Assembly (NCBI GenBank): GCA_022826125.1
Contig: JAJDVM010000053.1
Span: 1-47,130, forward strand
Direction of reading: 5' to 3'
Length of the DNA: 47,130 bases
Source: Defluviicoccus sp.
GTDB taxonomy: Bacteria > Pseudomonadota > Alphaproteobacteria > MPNO01
Shown here: one piece after another, positions 7,520 through 16,610 of the stretch
Layout of the letters: each line of letters starts with the position of its first letter
How positions within the stretch are numbered: position 1 is the first letter of the stretch
Position numbers and translations under genes: made by a program
Notes under the pieces: generated by a model
Seen by the model: the letters and a program-made list of their open reading frames with translations, nothing else
The model's database searches: none
Told to the model about the DNA's origin: nothing

Positions 7520-8296
7520 TCAGGTGCCGGCGGCGCCGAGCTGGCGTTGCCACATGGCGAAGATCAGGCCCCAGTCTTTCGCCGCCGCTTTGGCGTCGAA
7601 GATGTCGCGGTCTGGGAGGGCGTAGCCGTGCTCCGCCCCCTCGTGCATCGTCGAGCGGTACGCGACTTGGCAGGGCGCCAGCAGGCCGCCCAGCTCCTCG
7701 GCCATCGCCGGCGGCGTCAGGTGGTCCAGTTCTCCCCAGCCGCAATAGAACTCGCCCCGGAACCGGTCGACCAGCAGGTGCGGCGAATCGGGCCGGTCGG
7801 TTATCGGCATCGTGGTGTGCAAACCGGCGCCGGCCCGGAATCGGCCCGGAAACTGTCCCGCCGCCGCCAGCACCGCCGTGCCGCCCATGCACCAGCCGAC
7901 CGAGCCCACCGGTCCGCCGCGCATGGCGTCGTGCCCGTCGATGAATTCGAGGAGCGCCGCCGTGTCGTCCTTCATCATGGCGCTCGTCAGCTTCGACCGC
8001 GGTTCGTGGACCTTGCGTTCCTCGCCCGCGTCCATCCGGTGCAGCGACACCATGCGCCCGTCGGGCCGGTATCTCTCGTTGTGCACGTCGTCGCCCTGCC
8101 GGTAGTAGAAATCGGGCAGCAGGCAGGCATAGCCCACGGTTGCGATGCGCCGCGCGATCTCCCGCAGCTCCTCGCGGATGCCCCAGATGTCCATGAACAG
8201 CACGATGGGCGCGAACGGCCCGCCCTCCGCCGGGTGGATCACGAAGGTGTTCATGGTCCCGTCGGCGGTCGGGACGCCTGCGGTCCGTTCGATCAT
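7520..8296 (-). CDS. Dienelactone hydrolase family protein
   Basis: A 258-residue alpha/beta hydrolase of the dienelactone hydrolase (DLH) family. The nucleophile elbow is GWCMGG, with Cys as in true DLHs rather than Ser. The acid is probably in GWGELDHLTP and the His in EGAEHGYALPDRDIFD. DLHs open (chloro)dienelactones to maleylacetate; many homologues act on other esters or lactones. It is the last gene of the minus-strand dmp-like operon, 22 bases after the decarboxylase, a position where dmp operons carry the tautomerase gene. No lactone-forming enzyme is visible, so its role here is unclear. It has no strong ribosome binding site and may rely on read-through translation. Confidence 0.85.
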   Translation of the reverse strand: MIERTAGVPTADGTMNTFVIHPAEGGPFAPIVLFMDIWGIREELREIARRIATVGYACLLPDFYYRQGDDVHNERYRPDGRMVSLHRMDAGEERKVHEPRSKLTSAMMKDDTAALLEFIDGHDAMRGGPVGSVGWCMGGTAVLAAAGQFPGRFRAGAGLHTTMPITDRPDSPHLLVDRFRGEFYCGWGELDHLTPPAMAEELGGLLAPCQVAYRSTMHEGAEHGYALPDRDIFDAKAAAKDWGLIFAMWQRQLGAAGT

Positions 8297-8318
8297 TGAA
8301 TCATGAAGTAAGGCATCC

Positions 8319-9086
8319 TTACTCCGTCACGGAGAACCCGACCGCGCCGAGGCGCTGGACGGTGTTGCGGACATAGTCGCCGACGGAGAGGGCCTCGGCC
8401 GCGGTAGCGCCGCCGGCCATGACGATCCATCCGGCCTCCAGCGGCTCGCCGGCGGCGGTCGACAGGCGCGCCGCGGCGACAAGCGAGCGCGCCGGGTTGC
8501 CGAGGATCGCGGCCGAGGAGCCGATCTGGCGCGGCCTTCCGCCGATTTCGAGGATCATGCCGAGATTGGTGAGGTCCGCATCCACCGACTGCCATGCGCC
8601 CACCACGATGCCCGACGAGGAGCAGTTGTCCGCCACTACATCGGCCAGCGAGAACTTGAAGTCGCGGTAGCGCGAATCGATGATCTCGATCGCCGGCGCC
8701 ACGGCCTCGACCGCCGCCATCGCCTCCGCCGCGGTGACCGGGGCCGCGAGCGGCTTCTTGAGTAGGAACGCGATCTCGGGCTCGGCGCGCGGATGAACGT
8801 AATCGGCCATCGAGATCGACTCGCCGTCCTCGACGATCATGCCGTCGGTCAGACGGCCCCAGATCATGTCGTCGATGCCCATCTGGACCATCTTCGCGCG
8901 GCTGGTGAAGCCCATCTTGACGCCGATGCGCTTCTCCCCGCGCTCGACGCGCCTCAGGATCGAGGCGGCCTGGATGTCGTAGCCCTGCTCGGGCGTGATC
9001 GGGGTGCTCTCGGAGATCTGAGGGATCGCCTCGGCTTTCATCGCGGCGGTATCGACGGCCTCGGCGAGCGGGGCGAGTTCGGTCAT
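8319..9086 (-). CDS. dmpH: 2-oxo-3-hexenedioate (4-oxalocrotonate) decarboxylase
   Basis: A 255-residue member of the hydratase/decarboxylase family, which removes CO2 from 2-oxo-3-hexenedioate to give 2-hydroxypenta-2,4-dienoate. Family features visible are [15 protein letters not shown], the metal-binding region [12 protein letters not shown] and [12 protein letters not shown], the last two diagnostic of this fold. It is distinguished from its paralogue at 11139 (hydratase) by operon position and by [15 protein letters not shown], usual for decarboxylases. The start overlaps the aldolase stop (ATGA at 9083-9086), so translation is coupled. In known systems the decarboxylase forms a complex with the hydratase. 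Confidence 0.88.
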   Translation of the reverse strand: MTELAPLAEAVDTAAMKAEAIPQISESTPITPEQGYDIQAASILRRVERGEKRIGVKMGFTSRAKMVQMGIDDMIWGRLTDGMIVEDGESISMADYVHPRAEPEIAFLLKKPLAAPVTAAEAMAAVEAVAPAIEIIDSRYRDFKFSLADVVADNCSSSGIVVGAWQSVDADLTNLGMILEIGGRPRQIGSSAAILGNPARSLVAAARLSTAAGEPLEAGWIVMAGGATAAEALSVGDYVRNTVQRLGAVGFSVTE

Positions 9087-10132
9087 GGTCGGGCTCCCTT
9101 CTGGGCCGCTTCACGCGCGCTCACGAGATCGAGCGCGACGTCGACGATCATGTCCTCCTGGCCGCCGACCATGCGCCTCCGGCCGAGCTCGACCAGGATG
9201 TCGCGGGTGTCGATGCCGTAGGTCTGCGACGCGGTCTCGGCGTGGCGCAGGAAGCTCGAATAGGACCCGGTGTAGCCCAGCGAGAGGGTCTCGCGGTCGA
9301 CCCGGACCGGGCGGTCCTGCAACGGCCGGACCAACTCTTCGGCGGCGTCCATCAGCGCCCAGAGATCGCAGCCGTGGTTGAGCCCGGCGCGGTCGGCGAC
9401 GGCGATGAACACTTCGAGCGGCGTGTTGCCGGCGCCCGCGCCCATCCCGGCGAGCGAGGCGTCGACCCGCGTCACCCCGTATTCGAGCGCGATCACGGTG
9501 TTGGCGACGCCGAGGCTGAGATTGTGGTGGGCGTGGATGCCGAGCTGCGTTTCCGGCTTGAGCCCGTCGCGGAACGCCCTGAACCGGTCGGCGGTGTCGC
9601 CCATCAGCAGCGCGCCGCCCGAGTCGGTGACGTAGACGCAGTGCGCGCCGTATGACTCCATCAGCTTCGCCTGCTCCACCAGCTCGCCGGCCGGAATCAT
9701 GTGCGCCATCATCAGGAAGCCCGCGACGTCCATGCCGATCCCGCGCGCGTATTCGATGTGCTGCTTCGCGATGTCGGCCTCGGTGCAGTGGGTGGCGATG
9801 CGGACCGAGCGGGCGCCCGCGTCATAGGCGTCCTTGAGGTCGGTGACGGTGCCGATGCCGGGGATTAGCAGCGTCGCGATCTTCGCGTGCTCCACGGCGT
9901 CCGCGGCGACCTCAATGTATTCGATATCCGAGTGGGCCGCGAAGCCGTAGTTGAACGACATCCCGGCCAACCCGTCGCCGTGGCTCACCTCGATCGCGTC
10001 CACCTTCGCGTCGTCGAGCGCCTTGCAGATCGCGGTCACGTGGTGGAGGCCGTACTGGTGGCGGATCGCGTGCATCCCGTCGCGCAGCGTCACGTCCTGG
10101 ATGTAGATCTTCTTTTCGGTGTCGAGAGCCAT
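9083..10132 (-). CDS. dmpG: 4-hydroxy-2-oxovalerate aldolase
   Basis: A 349-residue HMGL-like TIM-barrel aldolase that splits 4-hydroxy-2-oxovalerate into pyruvate and acetaldehyde. The N-terminal [14 protein letters not shown] with its catalytic Arg and metal-binding Asp, the metal ligands in [11 protein letters not shown], and the C-terminal communication domain are typical of DmpG/BphI. The length matches the family. It forms a substrate-channelling complex with the acylating acetaldehyde dehydrogenase, encoded immediately upstream (71-base gap). It overlaps the decarboxylase gene by four bases. Pathway assignment is secure; the upstream aromatic substrate is not determined by this enzyme. 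Confidence 0.93.
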   Translation of the reverse strand: MALDTEKKIYIQDVTLRDGMHAIRHQYGLHHVTAICKALDDAKVDAIEVSHGDGLAGMSFNYGFAAHSDIEYIEVAADAVEHAKIATLLIPGIGTVTDLKDAYDAGARSVRIATHCTEADIAKQHIEYARGIGMDVAGFLMMAHMIPAGELVEQAKLMESYGAHCVYVTDSGGALLMGDTADRFRAFRDGLKPETQLGIHAHHNLSLGVANTVIALEYGVTRVDASLAGMGAGAGNTPLEVFIAVADRAGLNHGCDLWALMDAAEELVRPLQDRPVRVDRETLSLGYTGSYSSFLRHAETASQTYGIDTRDILVELGRRRMVGGQEDMIVDVALDLVSAREAAQKGARP

Positions 10133-10203
10133 CGCGGGTCTCCCTGGCGCGCTGTTTCAGAATTCCGTGTGCGTTCGCATCCTGTTGGGGCGGAGCCGAG
10201 ACA

Positions 10204-11127
10204 TCAGCCGGCGCGGCGCTCGACCAGCCGTTCGGCGGTCTTGAGCGCGGCGGAGGTCATGATGTCGAGATTGCCGGCATAGGTCGGCAAATAATGCCCG
10301 GCCCCCTCGACCTCGAGGAAGATCGAGGACTTGATGCCGGTGTACTCCCCGAGCCCCGGAATGCGCAGCGGGTTGTTGGAGCCGAAGCGCTCGAACTGCA
10401 CGTCCTGCTTGAGGCGGTAGCCGGGGACGTAAGCCTGGACCTCGGCCACCATGTCCTCGATGGATTTCACGATGGCGTCGGTGTCGCCGTCCTCGCTCAG
10501 GACATAGATCGTGTCGCGCATCAGGAGCGGCGGCTCGGCCGGGTTGAGCACGATGATCGCCTTGCCGCGCTCAGCGCCGCCGACGACCTCGATCCCCTTC
10601 GACGTGGTCTCGGTGAACTCGTCAATATTGGCGCGCGTCCCGGGCCCGGCCGACTTGGAGGAGATGGAGGCCACGATCTCCCCGTAATGCACCCTGGCCA
10701 CCCGGTCGACGGCGTGCACGATGGGAATCGTCGCCTGCCCGCCGCAGGAGACCATGTTGATGTTGGGCGCGTCGAGATGCTCGTCCATGTTCACCACCGG
10801 CACGACGTAGGGGCCGATGGCGGCGGGCGTCAGGTCGACGATCGTCTTGCCGTGCTCGAGGCAGATCGCCGCGTTGGCCGCGTGAGCGCCGGCCGACGTC
10901 GCGTCGAACACGATCTCGATGTCCGCCCATTCCGGCATCCGCGTCAGCCCTTCCAGCCCTTCGTGGGTGGTGGCGACGCCCTTCGAACGCGCGCGGGCGA
11001 GCCCGTCGGAGTCGGGATCGATACCGACCAGCGCGCCCATTTCGAGCACGTCCGAGGTTTCCAGGATCTTGATCATCAGGTCGGTGCCGATATTGCCGGA
11101 ACCGACGATGGCAACCCTTGTCTTCAT
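10204..11127 (-). CDS. dmpF: Acetaldehyde dehydrogenase (acylating)
   Basis: A 307-residue NAD-dependent CoA-acylating dehydrogenase that turns acetaldehyde into acetyl-CoA. The Rossmann motif is [10 protein letters not shown] at residues 9-18 and the catalytic Cys is C128 in [11 protein letters not shown]. The length matches DmpF/BphJ/MhpF. GAGGAGGGG precedes the ATG. It is the partner of the aldolase at 9083 and avoids release of free acetaldehyde. It lies 11 bases after the hydratase gene in the same operon. Confidence 0.94.
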   Translation of the reverse strand: MKTRVAIVGSGNIGTDLMIKILETSDVLEMGALVGIDPDSDGLARARSKGVATTHEGLEGLTRMPEWADIEIVFDATSAGAHAANAAICLEHGKTIVDLTPAAIGPYVVPVVNMDEHLDAPNINMVSCGGQATIPIVHAVDRVARVHYGEIVASISSKSAGPGTRANIDEFTETTSKGIEVVGGAERGKAIIVLNPAEPPLLMRDTIYVLSEDGDTDAIVKSIEDMVAEVQAYVPGYRLKQDVQFERFGSNNPLRIPGLGEYTGIKSSIFLEVEGAGHYLPTYAGNLDIMTSAALKTAERLVERRAG

Positions 11128-11138
11128 GGTTCCCCTCC

Positions 11139-11924
11139 TCAGGCGGCGAAGGCGGCCCTGACCGAGCCGAGACCCTCGATCCGCGCCTCGACCACGTCGC
11201 CCCAGACCACCGGCGCCATCGGCCCGAGCGCACCGGTCATGATCGTGTCGCCCTCGTCGAGCGGCATGCCGACCTCGACCATCTTGCGCGCGAGCCAGAG
11301 GGCGGCGTTAAGCGGATTGCCGAGGCATGCGACGCCGGCGCCGATGGAGACCTGGTCGCCCTTGTTCTCCATCACCATGCCGCATTCGCGGAGGTCCAGG
11401 TCGTCGAGCATCACCGGGCGTGTGCCGAGGACGAACAGCCCGGAAGACGCGTTGTCCGCCACGGTATCGACGATGTTGATGTTCCACCCGGCGATGCGCG
11501 AGCCGACCACCTCGATGGCGGGGAGCGCGTAGGCGACGGCGTCGATCACGTCGATCAGGGTGAGCTGCTCCCGGTCGAGCGCGGAATGGAGCACCAGCGC
11601 CACTTCGGCCTCGCAGCGCGGCTGGAGCACGCTGCCGGCGGCGATCTCCTCGCCGTCGACCACGCACATGTCGGCGAACAGCATGCCGTAATCCGGCTGG
11701 TCGACGCCGAGCTGCTGCTGTACCGCCTTCGCCGTCAGCCCGATCTTGCGCCCCACGATCCGGCGGCCTGCCCCGATCCAGTGATCGGTGTTGGTCTGCT
11801 GCACGCGGTAGGCGGCATCGACGTCGCCCTCGGGCAGCGTCTCGCGGACCGGCTCGATCGGCTCGCCGTCCTCCCAGGCTTTGCGGATGTCGGCCGCCGC
11901 CTTCGCGATCGCGTCTTCGTTCAT
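11139..11924 (-). CDS. dmpE: 2-oxopent-4-enoate (2-hydroxypenta-2,4-dienoate) hydratase
   Basis: A 261-residue hydratase that adds water to 2-hydroxypenta-2,4-dienoate, forming 4-hydroxy-2-oxovalerate for the aldolase. Recognisable segments are [30 protein letters not shown] (acidic metal ligands) and [12 protein letters not shown], with [16 protein letters not shown] at the C-terminus. It is a paralogue of the decarboxylase at 8319. It sits 10 bases after the semialdehyde dehydrogenase gene and 11 before the acetaldehyde dehydrogenase, so it is operonic. The position of dmpD, the semialdehyde hydrolase, between C and E in the classical operon is empty here. Confidence 0.9.
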   Translation of the reverse strand: MNEDAIAKAAADIRKAWEDGEPIEPVRETLPEGDVDAAYRVQQTNTDHWIGAGRRIVGRKIGLTAKAVQQQLGVDQPDYGMLFADMCVVDGEEIAAGSVLQPRCEAEVALVLHSALDREQLTLIDVIDAVAYALPAIEVVGSRIAGWNINIVDTVADNASSGLFVLGTRPVMLDDLDLRECGMVMENKGDQVSIGAGVACLGNPLNAALWLARKMVEVGMPLDEGDTIMTGALGPMAPVVWGDVVEARIEGLGSVRAAFAA

Positions 11925-11934
11925 CCCGTGTTCC

Positions 11935-13413
11935 CTACAGCTTGACGCAGATGTTCTTCTGCTCGGAGTAAAAGTTGAGCGCGTGCTGGCCGCCCTCGCG
12001 CCCGATCCCGCTCAGCCCCATGCCGCCGAACGGCGTGCGCAGGTCGCGCAGGAACCAGCAATTGACCCAGTTGATGCCGGCCTCCATCGCCTGGCTGACC
12101 CGGTGGCCGCGCGAGAGGTCGGTGGTCCACACCACCGAGGCGAGCCCGTATTCGGTGTCGTTGGCCATCGCGACCGCTTCGTCCTCGTCGTCGAACGGGG
12201 TTATGTGGCAGACCGGGCCGAAGATCTCTTCCTTCTGGACCCGGGATTCCTCGCCGAGGCCGGTGAAGATCGTGGGCTCGATGAAGGCCCCCTCGTCGCG
12301 CTCGTCGCCGAAGGAGGGGACGCCGCCGCCGGTGACCGTCTCGGCGCCGAGCTCGGCGGCGAGCGCGTAGTAGGCGTTCACCTTCTCCCGGTGTTCGTGC
12401 GAGATCAGCGGCCCCATCTGGGTCGCGCTGTCCTCCGGCCGGCCTATGACCATCGCTTCGCCGCGCGCCTTCAGCGTATCGACGAAACGCTCGTAGATCG
12501 GGCGCTCCACATAGACCCGCTCCGAGCTCAGGCAGACCTGGCCGGTATTGGCGAAGACCGATCGCGCGGTGCCGTCGATTGCCGCGTCGAAATCGGCGTC
12601 GGCGAAGATTATCGCCGGGTTCTTGCCGCCGAGCTCGAAGGAGAGCGCCTTTATGTTGGCCGACGCCGCCTTCATGATCTCGCGCCCGGTCGCGGTCTCG
12701 CCGGTGAAGGTGACCGCGTGAATCCCCTCATGCGTGGTGATGAACTCGCCCGCCGAATCGGGGCCGAAGCCGTGCACCACGTTGAACGCGCCGTCGGGCA
12801 CGCCCACCGATTTCATCACCTCGGCGAGCAGGGTGGCCGTGGTGGGGGTCTCCTCCGACGGCTTCAGGATCACCGCGTTGCCCGACGCCATGGCCGGCGC
12901 GAGCTTCCAGGTGGACAGCAGCAGCGGCAGGTTCCAGGGCGAGATCACGCCGACGACGCCGTGCGGCTGGCGGACCGAGTAGTTCACCGCGCCGCGCCCG
13001 TCCGGCGTCTCCTGCATGTAGGCCTCGGTGCCGACCGACTTGATGAGATCGGCGAAGATGCGGAAATTGGCCGCGCCGCGCGGAATGTCGAGATGGCTCG
13101 CGAGCGATTTGGGCTTTCCGGTATCGGCGCATTCGGCGTCGACGAACTCGTCGAACCGGACCTCGATCCCGTCCGCGACGGCGTAGAGCAGGTTACAGCG
13201 CTGCTCGGTGGTCAGCTTTCCCCAGTCGCCGTAATAGGCATCGCGCGCGGCGTCCACGGCGCGGTCGACGATGGCCCGGTCGGCCTCGTGGACCAGCGAT
13301 ATCAGCGTGCCGTCGACCGGCGTCACGTTCTCGAACGTGCTGCCCGACGCGACGAACTCGCCGCCCACGAAATTCCTCAACTCGCGCAGATTGCCCTTGC
13401 CGTCGGATGCCAC
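11935..13413 (-). CDS. dmpC: 2-hydroxymuconate (or 2-aminomuconate) semialdehyde dehydrogenase
   Basis: A 492-residue NAD-dependent aldehyde dehydrogenase at the head of the lower meta-cleavage operon. The catalytic Glu is in [12 protein letters not shown], the catalytic Cys in [14 protein letters not shown], and the C-terminus [19 protein letters not shown] is typical of XylG/DmpC/AmnC. GTG at 13413 is chosen because GGAGGGG stands seven bases upstream; a longer frame to 13494 adds a Cys/Arg-rich tail without homology. DmpC oxidises 2-hydroxymuconate semialdehyde, while AmnC/NbaE homologues oxidise the 2-amino analogue, and sequence reading cannot separate them. The gene is divergent from the DUF1640 gene, leaving about 174 bases for a promoter. 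Confidence 0.88.
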   Translation of the reverse strand: MASDGKGNLRELRNFVGGEFVASGSTFENVTPVDGTLISLVHEADRAIVDRAVDAARDAYYGDWGKLTTEQRCNLLYAVADGIEVRFDEFVDAECADTGKPKSLASHLDIPRGAANFRIFADLIKSVGTEAYMQETPDGRGAVNYSVRQPHGVVGVISPWNLPLLLSTWKLAPAMASGNAVILKPSEETPTTATLLAEVMKSVGVPDGAFNVVHGFGPDSAGEFITTHEGIHAVTFTGETATGREIMKAASANIKALSFELGGKNPAIIFADADFDAAIDGTARSVFANTGQVCLSSERVYVERPIYERFVDTLKARGEAMVIGRPEDSATQMGPLISHEHREKVNAYYALAAELGAETVTGGGVPSFGDERDEGAFIEPTIFTGLGEESRVQKEEIFGPVCHITPFDDEDEAVAMANDTEYGLASVVWTTDLSRGHRVSQAMEAGINWVNCWFLRDLRTPFGGMGLSGIGREGGQHALNFYSEQKNICVKL

Positions 13414-13587
13414 GGTCGATCCCCTCCGATGCCGTTCGCCGCACAATAGCCGCAAGCGCCCGGCCCCGAAACAAGGCGCCGGCGTCTCCGGCACTCCCGC
13501 TTCCGGCGCGGATAAAGTTGCCGAGAGTGCTTATATGCGTCAAAGTAACCAACCGTTCCTCGACGCAACAGGCGCGCCGCAAACACC

Positions 13588-13803
13588 ATGGCCGCGACCG
13601 CTATCGACACTCTCCGCTTCTCCCGCAAGCTCAAGCAGGCCGGACTACCGGACGAGCAAGCCGAGGCCATGGCGGCGGCGCTCGGAGAAGAGTTGACGGC
13701 GCATCTCGCGACGAAGGCCGATCTTCGTTTGCTGCAATGGATGGTCGGGTTCAACCTCGCCTTCTCCGCCGCCATTCTCTGGCGCATGCTCGATTCCGCC
13801 TGA
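13588..13803 (+). CDS. Small DUF1640/CCDC90-like membrane protein
   Basis: A 71-residue protein. The first half (TLRFSRKLKQAGLPDEQAEAMAAALGEEL) is a charged helix of the kind seen in DUF1640 proteins, followed by ATKADLRLLQWM and a C-terminal membrane helix (FNLAFSAAILWRML). Proteins of this family are common in Alphaproteobacteria, usually near mobile or stress genes, and have no firm function. It lies alone between divergent and convergent neighbours, and its base composition is slightly lower in GC than theirs. No strong ribosome binding site is visible. Confidence 0.7.
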   Translation: MAATAIDTLRFSRKLKQAGLPDEQAEAMAAALGEELTAHLATKADLRLLQWMVGFNLAFSAAILWRMLDSA

Positions 13804-13818
13804 CGCGGCGCGGCCGCG

Positions 13819-14280
13819 CTATTCGATCTCGAAGACCGCCTCGATCTCTATCGGGAAGCCGCGCGGGAGCTCGGCGACGCCGACGGCGGTACGGGCGTGG
13901 GCTTCGGGGTAGAGGGCGTAGAACAGGTCCGACGCCCCGTCGATCGCCGCGAACTGGCGCTCGAAGCCGGGGGACGAGTTGACGTAGCCGTTGACCTTGA
14001 CCACGCGGCGGACCCGGTCGAGCGAGCCGAGATGGCGTTCGACCGAGGCGAGGATGTTGAGCGCGGTCTTCATGGCCGCGTCGTAGGCGGCCTCCTCCGA
14101 AACCTCGGCATCGACCTTGCCCCGCATCGCCGCCCCGAGCTCCGCGGGCGGCGGGTGGCCCGAGACGAAGAGGAGGTTTCCCGTCCGCACGCAGCCGGTG
14201 CGGTTGGCGCTCGGGTAGGCGAAGGGCTCGGGCAGTCGGAGTCCCATCTCCGCGAGCTTCGCCTGTATCCGTCCGGTCAT
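13819..14280 (-). CDS. RidA/YjgF family enamine/imine deaminase
   Basis: A 153-residue RidA-family protein. The family signature is in the C-terminal part: ARTAVGVAELPRGFPIEIEAVFEIE with the substrate-binding Arg, plus VRTGNLLFVSGHPP near the N-terminus. Members hydrolyse enamines/imines; specialised members (AmnD, NbaF) deaminate 2-aminomuconate. The ATG at 14278-14280 overlaps the stop of the molybdopterin oxidoreductase (ATGA), so the two are co-translated. The neighbouring dmp-like operon has a semialdehyde dehydrogenase and a decarboxylase but no tautomerase. A 2-aminomuconate deaminase role would therefore fit, but the protein could equally be a general RidA or a partner of the Mo enzyme. 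Confidence 0.85.
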   Translation of the reverse strand: MTGRIQAKLAEMGLRLPEPFAYPSANRTGCVRTGNLLFVSGHPPPAELGAAMRGKVDAEVSEEAAYDAAMKTALNILASVERHLGSLDRVRRVVKVNGYVNSSPGFERQFAAIDGASDLFYALYPEAHARTAVGVAELPRGFPIEIEAVFEIE

Positions 14281-16424
14281 GCGATCGGCGGCGGCGTGCC
14301 GTCGGGCAGCGGGCGGATGCGGCAGAGCAGCCCCCGCGTATCGGCCGATCCGGTCACCGGGTCCCACGGCCCGCCGTAGGACATCGCGGCGTTGATGTTG
14401 ACCGAGTAGGCGCCGAAATCCGGCCCCGGCGCCTCCGGCAGCCACCAGCCCATGCCGGTCCGCACCACGCCGGGCGCGGTGTCCTCGGTCACCGAGACCC
14501 GCAGCTTGCACGCGCCGTCGACGTCGGGCGTCTCCACCTCCACCCAGTCGTCGGTCGCGAGGTCGAGGGCCGAAGCGGTCTCCGGGTTCACCTGGAGGCG
14601 GGGGTAGGGCGAGACCTTGCGCGCCCAGGCCTGGTCGCGGTAGCGCGAGTGGTGATAGGCCTTCTCGCGCGCGCCGGTGAGCAGGATCAGCGGATAGTCC
14701 TCGCGGACTTCCGGCGCGACGCTCTCCGCCCGGGGCGGCACGAAATCGGGCAGCGGGTCGAGGCCGAGCCGGGCGAGCGTCTCCGAATAGAGCTCGATCC
14801 TGCCGGTCGGCGTGCGGAACCCGGCCTCCTCGAAATTCCCGAGCGCGTAGGGGAAGCGCGCGAACCCCTTTTCCTCCAGCTCGTCGAAGGAAACCTCGTT
14901 GTCGCCCAGCAGGAAGGCGTTGAATTCCCGCTTGGTCCGCCACGGCAGGAATTTCCGCGCCGCGACGCCGCGCGCCTCCAATCGGTCGGCGAGGTCGGTG
15001 GCGATCTCGAAGTCGGACCGCGCCCCGCCCCGGGCGGCGGCGACCGGGCGGGTGTAGCTGATGCAAGGCCCGGACAGGTCGAGCGAGATTTCCTCCTCCT
15101 CCAGCCCGGTGGTCTTGGGGAGCACGATGTCGGAGAGCGCCGCCGTCGGCGTCATCGAGTGGCTGACCACGCAGAGGAAGTCGAGCGAGCGCAGCGCCTC
15201 GACGGTCTTTCGGGTGTCGGGGTAGGTGACGGCGATATTGACCCCGCTGAGATACATCGCGCGCACCGGGTAGGGCTTGCCGGTCAGGATCGCCTCGATC
15301 GCCGTCGGGTTGTGGCAGGCGGTCTGCCAGCCCTCCGGCCCGGCCCAGAGCGGGAAATCTTCACGGCCGATGGTCTTCGCCTCGACCTCCGGCGGCAGGC
15401 GGAAGGCGGGGTCGTGCAGCAGCTCGATATAGCTGCGGAAGCCCCTGGGCCGCTTGACCCTGATATTGCCGCCCGCCCGGTCGAGATTGCCGCTGATCGC
15501 GACCAGGGCGTGGAACGCGCGGAAGGTCTGGACGCCGGCCGAGAAGGCGTCGATTCCGTGCCCGCTGACGAAGGTCGACGGCCCGTCGCCGTACATGCGC
15601 GCGGCCCGGACGATGTCTTCGGCCGGAACGCCGGAGAGTCGGGCCGCCTCGGCGGGCGTGTAGCGCGCGGCGCGCCCCTTCAGCGCGTCGAATCCGTGGC
15701 ACCAGCGTTCGACGAAATCGGCGTCGTGGAGACCCTCGGCGATCGTCGTGTTCACCATGCCGAGCGCGACCGCCGCGTCGGTGCCGGGCCGCGGGCGAAG
15801 CCAGAGGTCGGCGTTCTTCGCGGCCGGTGTCCGCGCGGGATCGATGACGACCGTGCGCGCGCCCTTCGCTCTCGCGCGCTTGAGCGCCTGCCACTGCGCG
15901 GCGTCGGCGGCGGACGGGTTGCGGCCCACGATCAGCGCGCAGCTTGTGTTTTCGATGTCCTCGCCGCCGACCGCCGCGAGCCCGGTCAGCTTGTCGCTCA
16001 GCGCCCGGCAGCCGCCGCACAGATCCTGGTTCATCAGCCAGTTGGGCGAGCCCAGGGCGCGCATCAGCAGCGCTACCATCGCGCCCCGGCTGAAATAGGC
16101 CGAGGAGACCGCGCCGATCAGCGAGAGCGGGCCGTACTCTCCCCGCACCTCCAGAAGCCGGTCGACGACGGTATCCAGCGCCGCGTCCCAGCCGATCTCT
16201 TCCCAGTCGCCCGCGCCGCGCTCGCCGCGCCGCCGCATCGGCCGGATCAGCCGGTCGGGGTGGGAGGTGAGCTCGGGCATCCCCCTTATACCCTTGACGC
16301 AGAACGCGCCCTTCGAGCCCGGATGGTCGGGATTCGGGCCGACCTTCGCGACCGCGCCGTCCTCCAGCGTCACCAGCGCGCCGCAGCGCGTGCTGCATTC
16401 CCAGCAGGTCGTCGGAACGAGCAT
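14277..16424 (-). CDS. Molybdopterin oxidoreductase, DMSO-reductase family
   Basis: A 715-residue bis-MGD molybdoenzyme of the formate dehydrogenase/DMSO reductase class. It has an N-terminal [4Fe-4S] motif C7-x2-C10-x3-C14-x27-C42, central MGD-binding domains, and a C-terminal dinucleotide-binding domain starting near DYPLILLTGAR. The Cys in NQDLCGGCRAL near residue 140-ish is a candidate region for the Mo ligand. No Tat signal is seen, so it is probably cytoplasmic. ATG 16424 is chosen because it places the cysteine motif directly at the N-terminus; the longer frame (to 16763) runs through the divergent promoter region. No electron-transfer subunit is adjacent; instead a RidA gene overlaps its end. 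The substrate is unknown. Confidence 0.85.
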   Translation of the reverse strand: MLVPTTCWECSTRCGALVTLEDGAVAKVGPNPDHPGSKGAFCVKGIRGMPELTSHPDRLIRPMRRRGERGAGDWEEIGWDAALDTVVDRLLEVRGEYGPLSLIGAVSSAYFSRGAMVALLMRALGSPNWLMNQDLCGGCRALSDKLTGLAAVGGEDIENTSCALIVGRNPSAADAAQWQALKRARAKGARTVVIDPARTPAAKNADLWLRPRPGTDAAVALGMVNTTIAEGLHDADFVERWCHGFDALKGRAARYTPAEAARLSGVPAEDIVRAARMYGDGPSTFVSGHGIDAFSAGVQTFRAFHALVAISGNLDRAGGNIRVKRPRGFRSYIELLHDPAFRLPPEVEAKTIGREDFPLWAGPEGWQTACHNPTAIEAILTGKPYPVRAMYLSGVNIAVTYPDTRKTVEALRSLDFLCVVSHSMTPTAALSDIVLPKTTGLEEEEISLDLSGPCISYTRPVAAARGGARSDFEIATDLADRLEARGVAARKFLPWRTKREFNAFLLGDNEVSFDELEEKGFARFPYALGNFEEAGFRTPTGRIELYSETLARLGLDPLPDFVPPRAESVAPEVREDYPLILLTGAREKAYHHSRYRDQAWARKVSPYPRLQVNPETASALDLATDDWVEVETPDVDGACKLRVSVTEDTAPGVVRTGMGWWLPEAPGPDFGAYSVNINAAMSYGGPWDPVTGSADTRGLLCRIRPLPDGTPPPIA

Positions 16425-16494
16425 GGGCGGCCCCCGGTGGCGATGCCGGAGACAGGTTACCAGAAACCCGGCCCCGGTTTGTTCCTTTCGTCGA

Positions 16495-16516
16495 TTCGAC
16501 ATGTTTTCGACATGTT
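16495..16516. promoter_or_regulatory. Tandem 11-bp repeat, candidate operator
   Basis: Two perfect, directly abutting copies of TTCGACATGTT (16495-16505 and 16506-16516) lie in the AT-rich 186-base gap between the divergent Mo-enzyme and carbamoyltransferase genes. Each copy contains the palindrome ACATGT. The 11-bp spacing is about one DNA turn, as expected for cooperative regulator binding. A second direct repeat, TGGTAGAT, occurs at 16518-16525 and 16548-16555. Confidence 0.5.
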
Positions 16517-16610
16517 GTGGTAGATAGGCATAGTGGCTACTAGATATTGGTAGATGATTCGGCATGCGCCCCCCGCCGGATCGAAGCCCAAGGGACCGCA
16601 ACGGATCGAG

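Noticed and set aside
14649-16523. A 624-codon open frame antisense to the Mo enzyme
   Set aside because: The opposite strand encodes a clear molybdopterin protein with cysteine motif; the antisense product has no domain.
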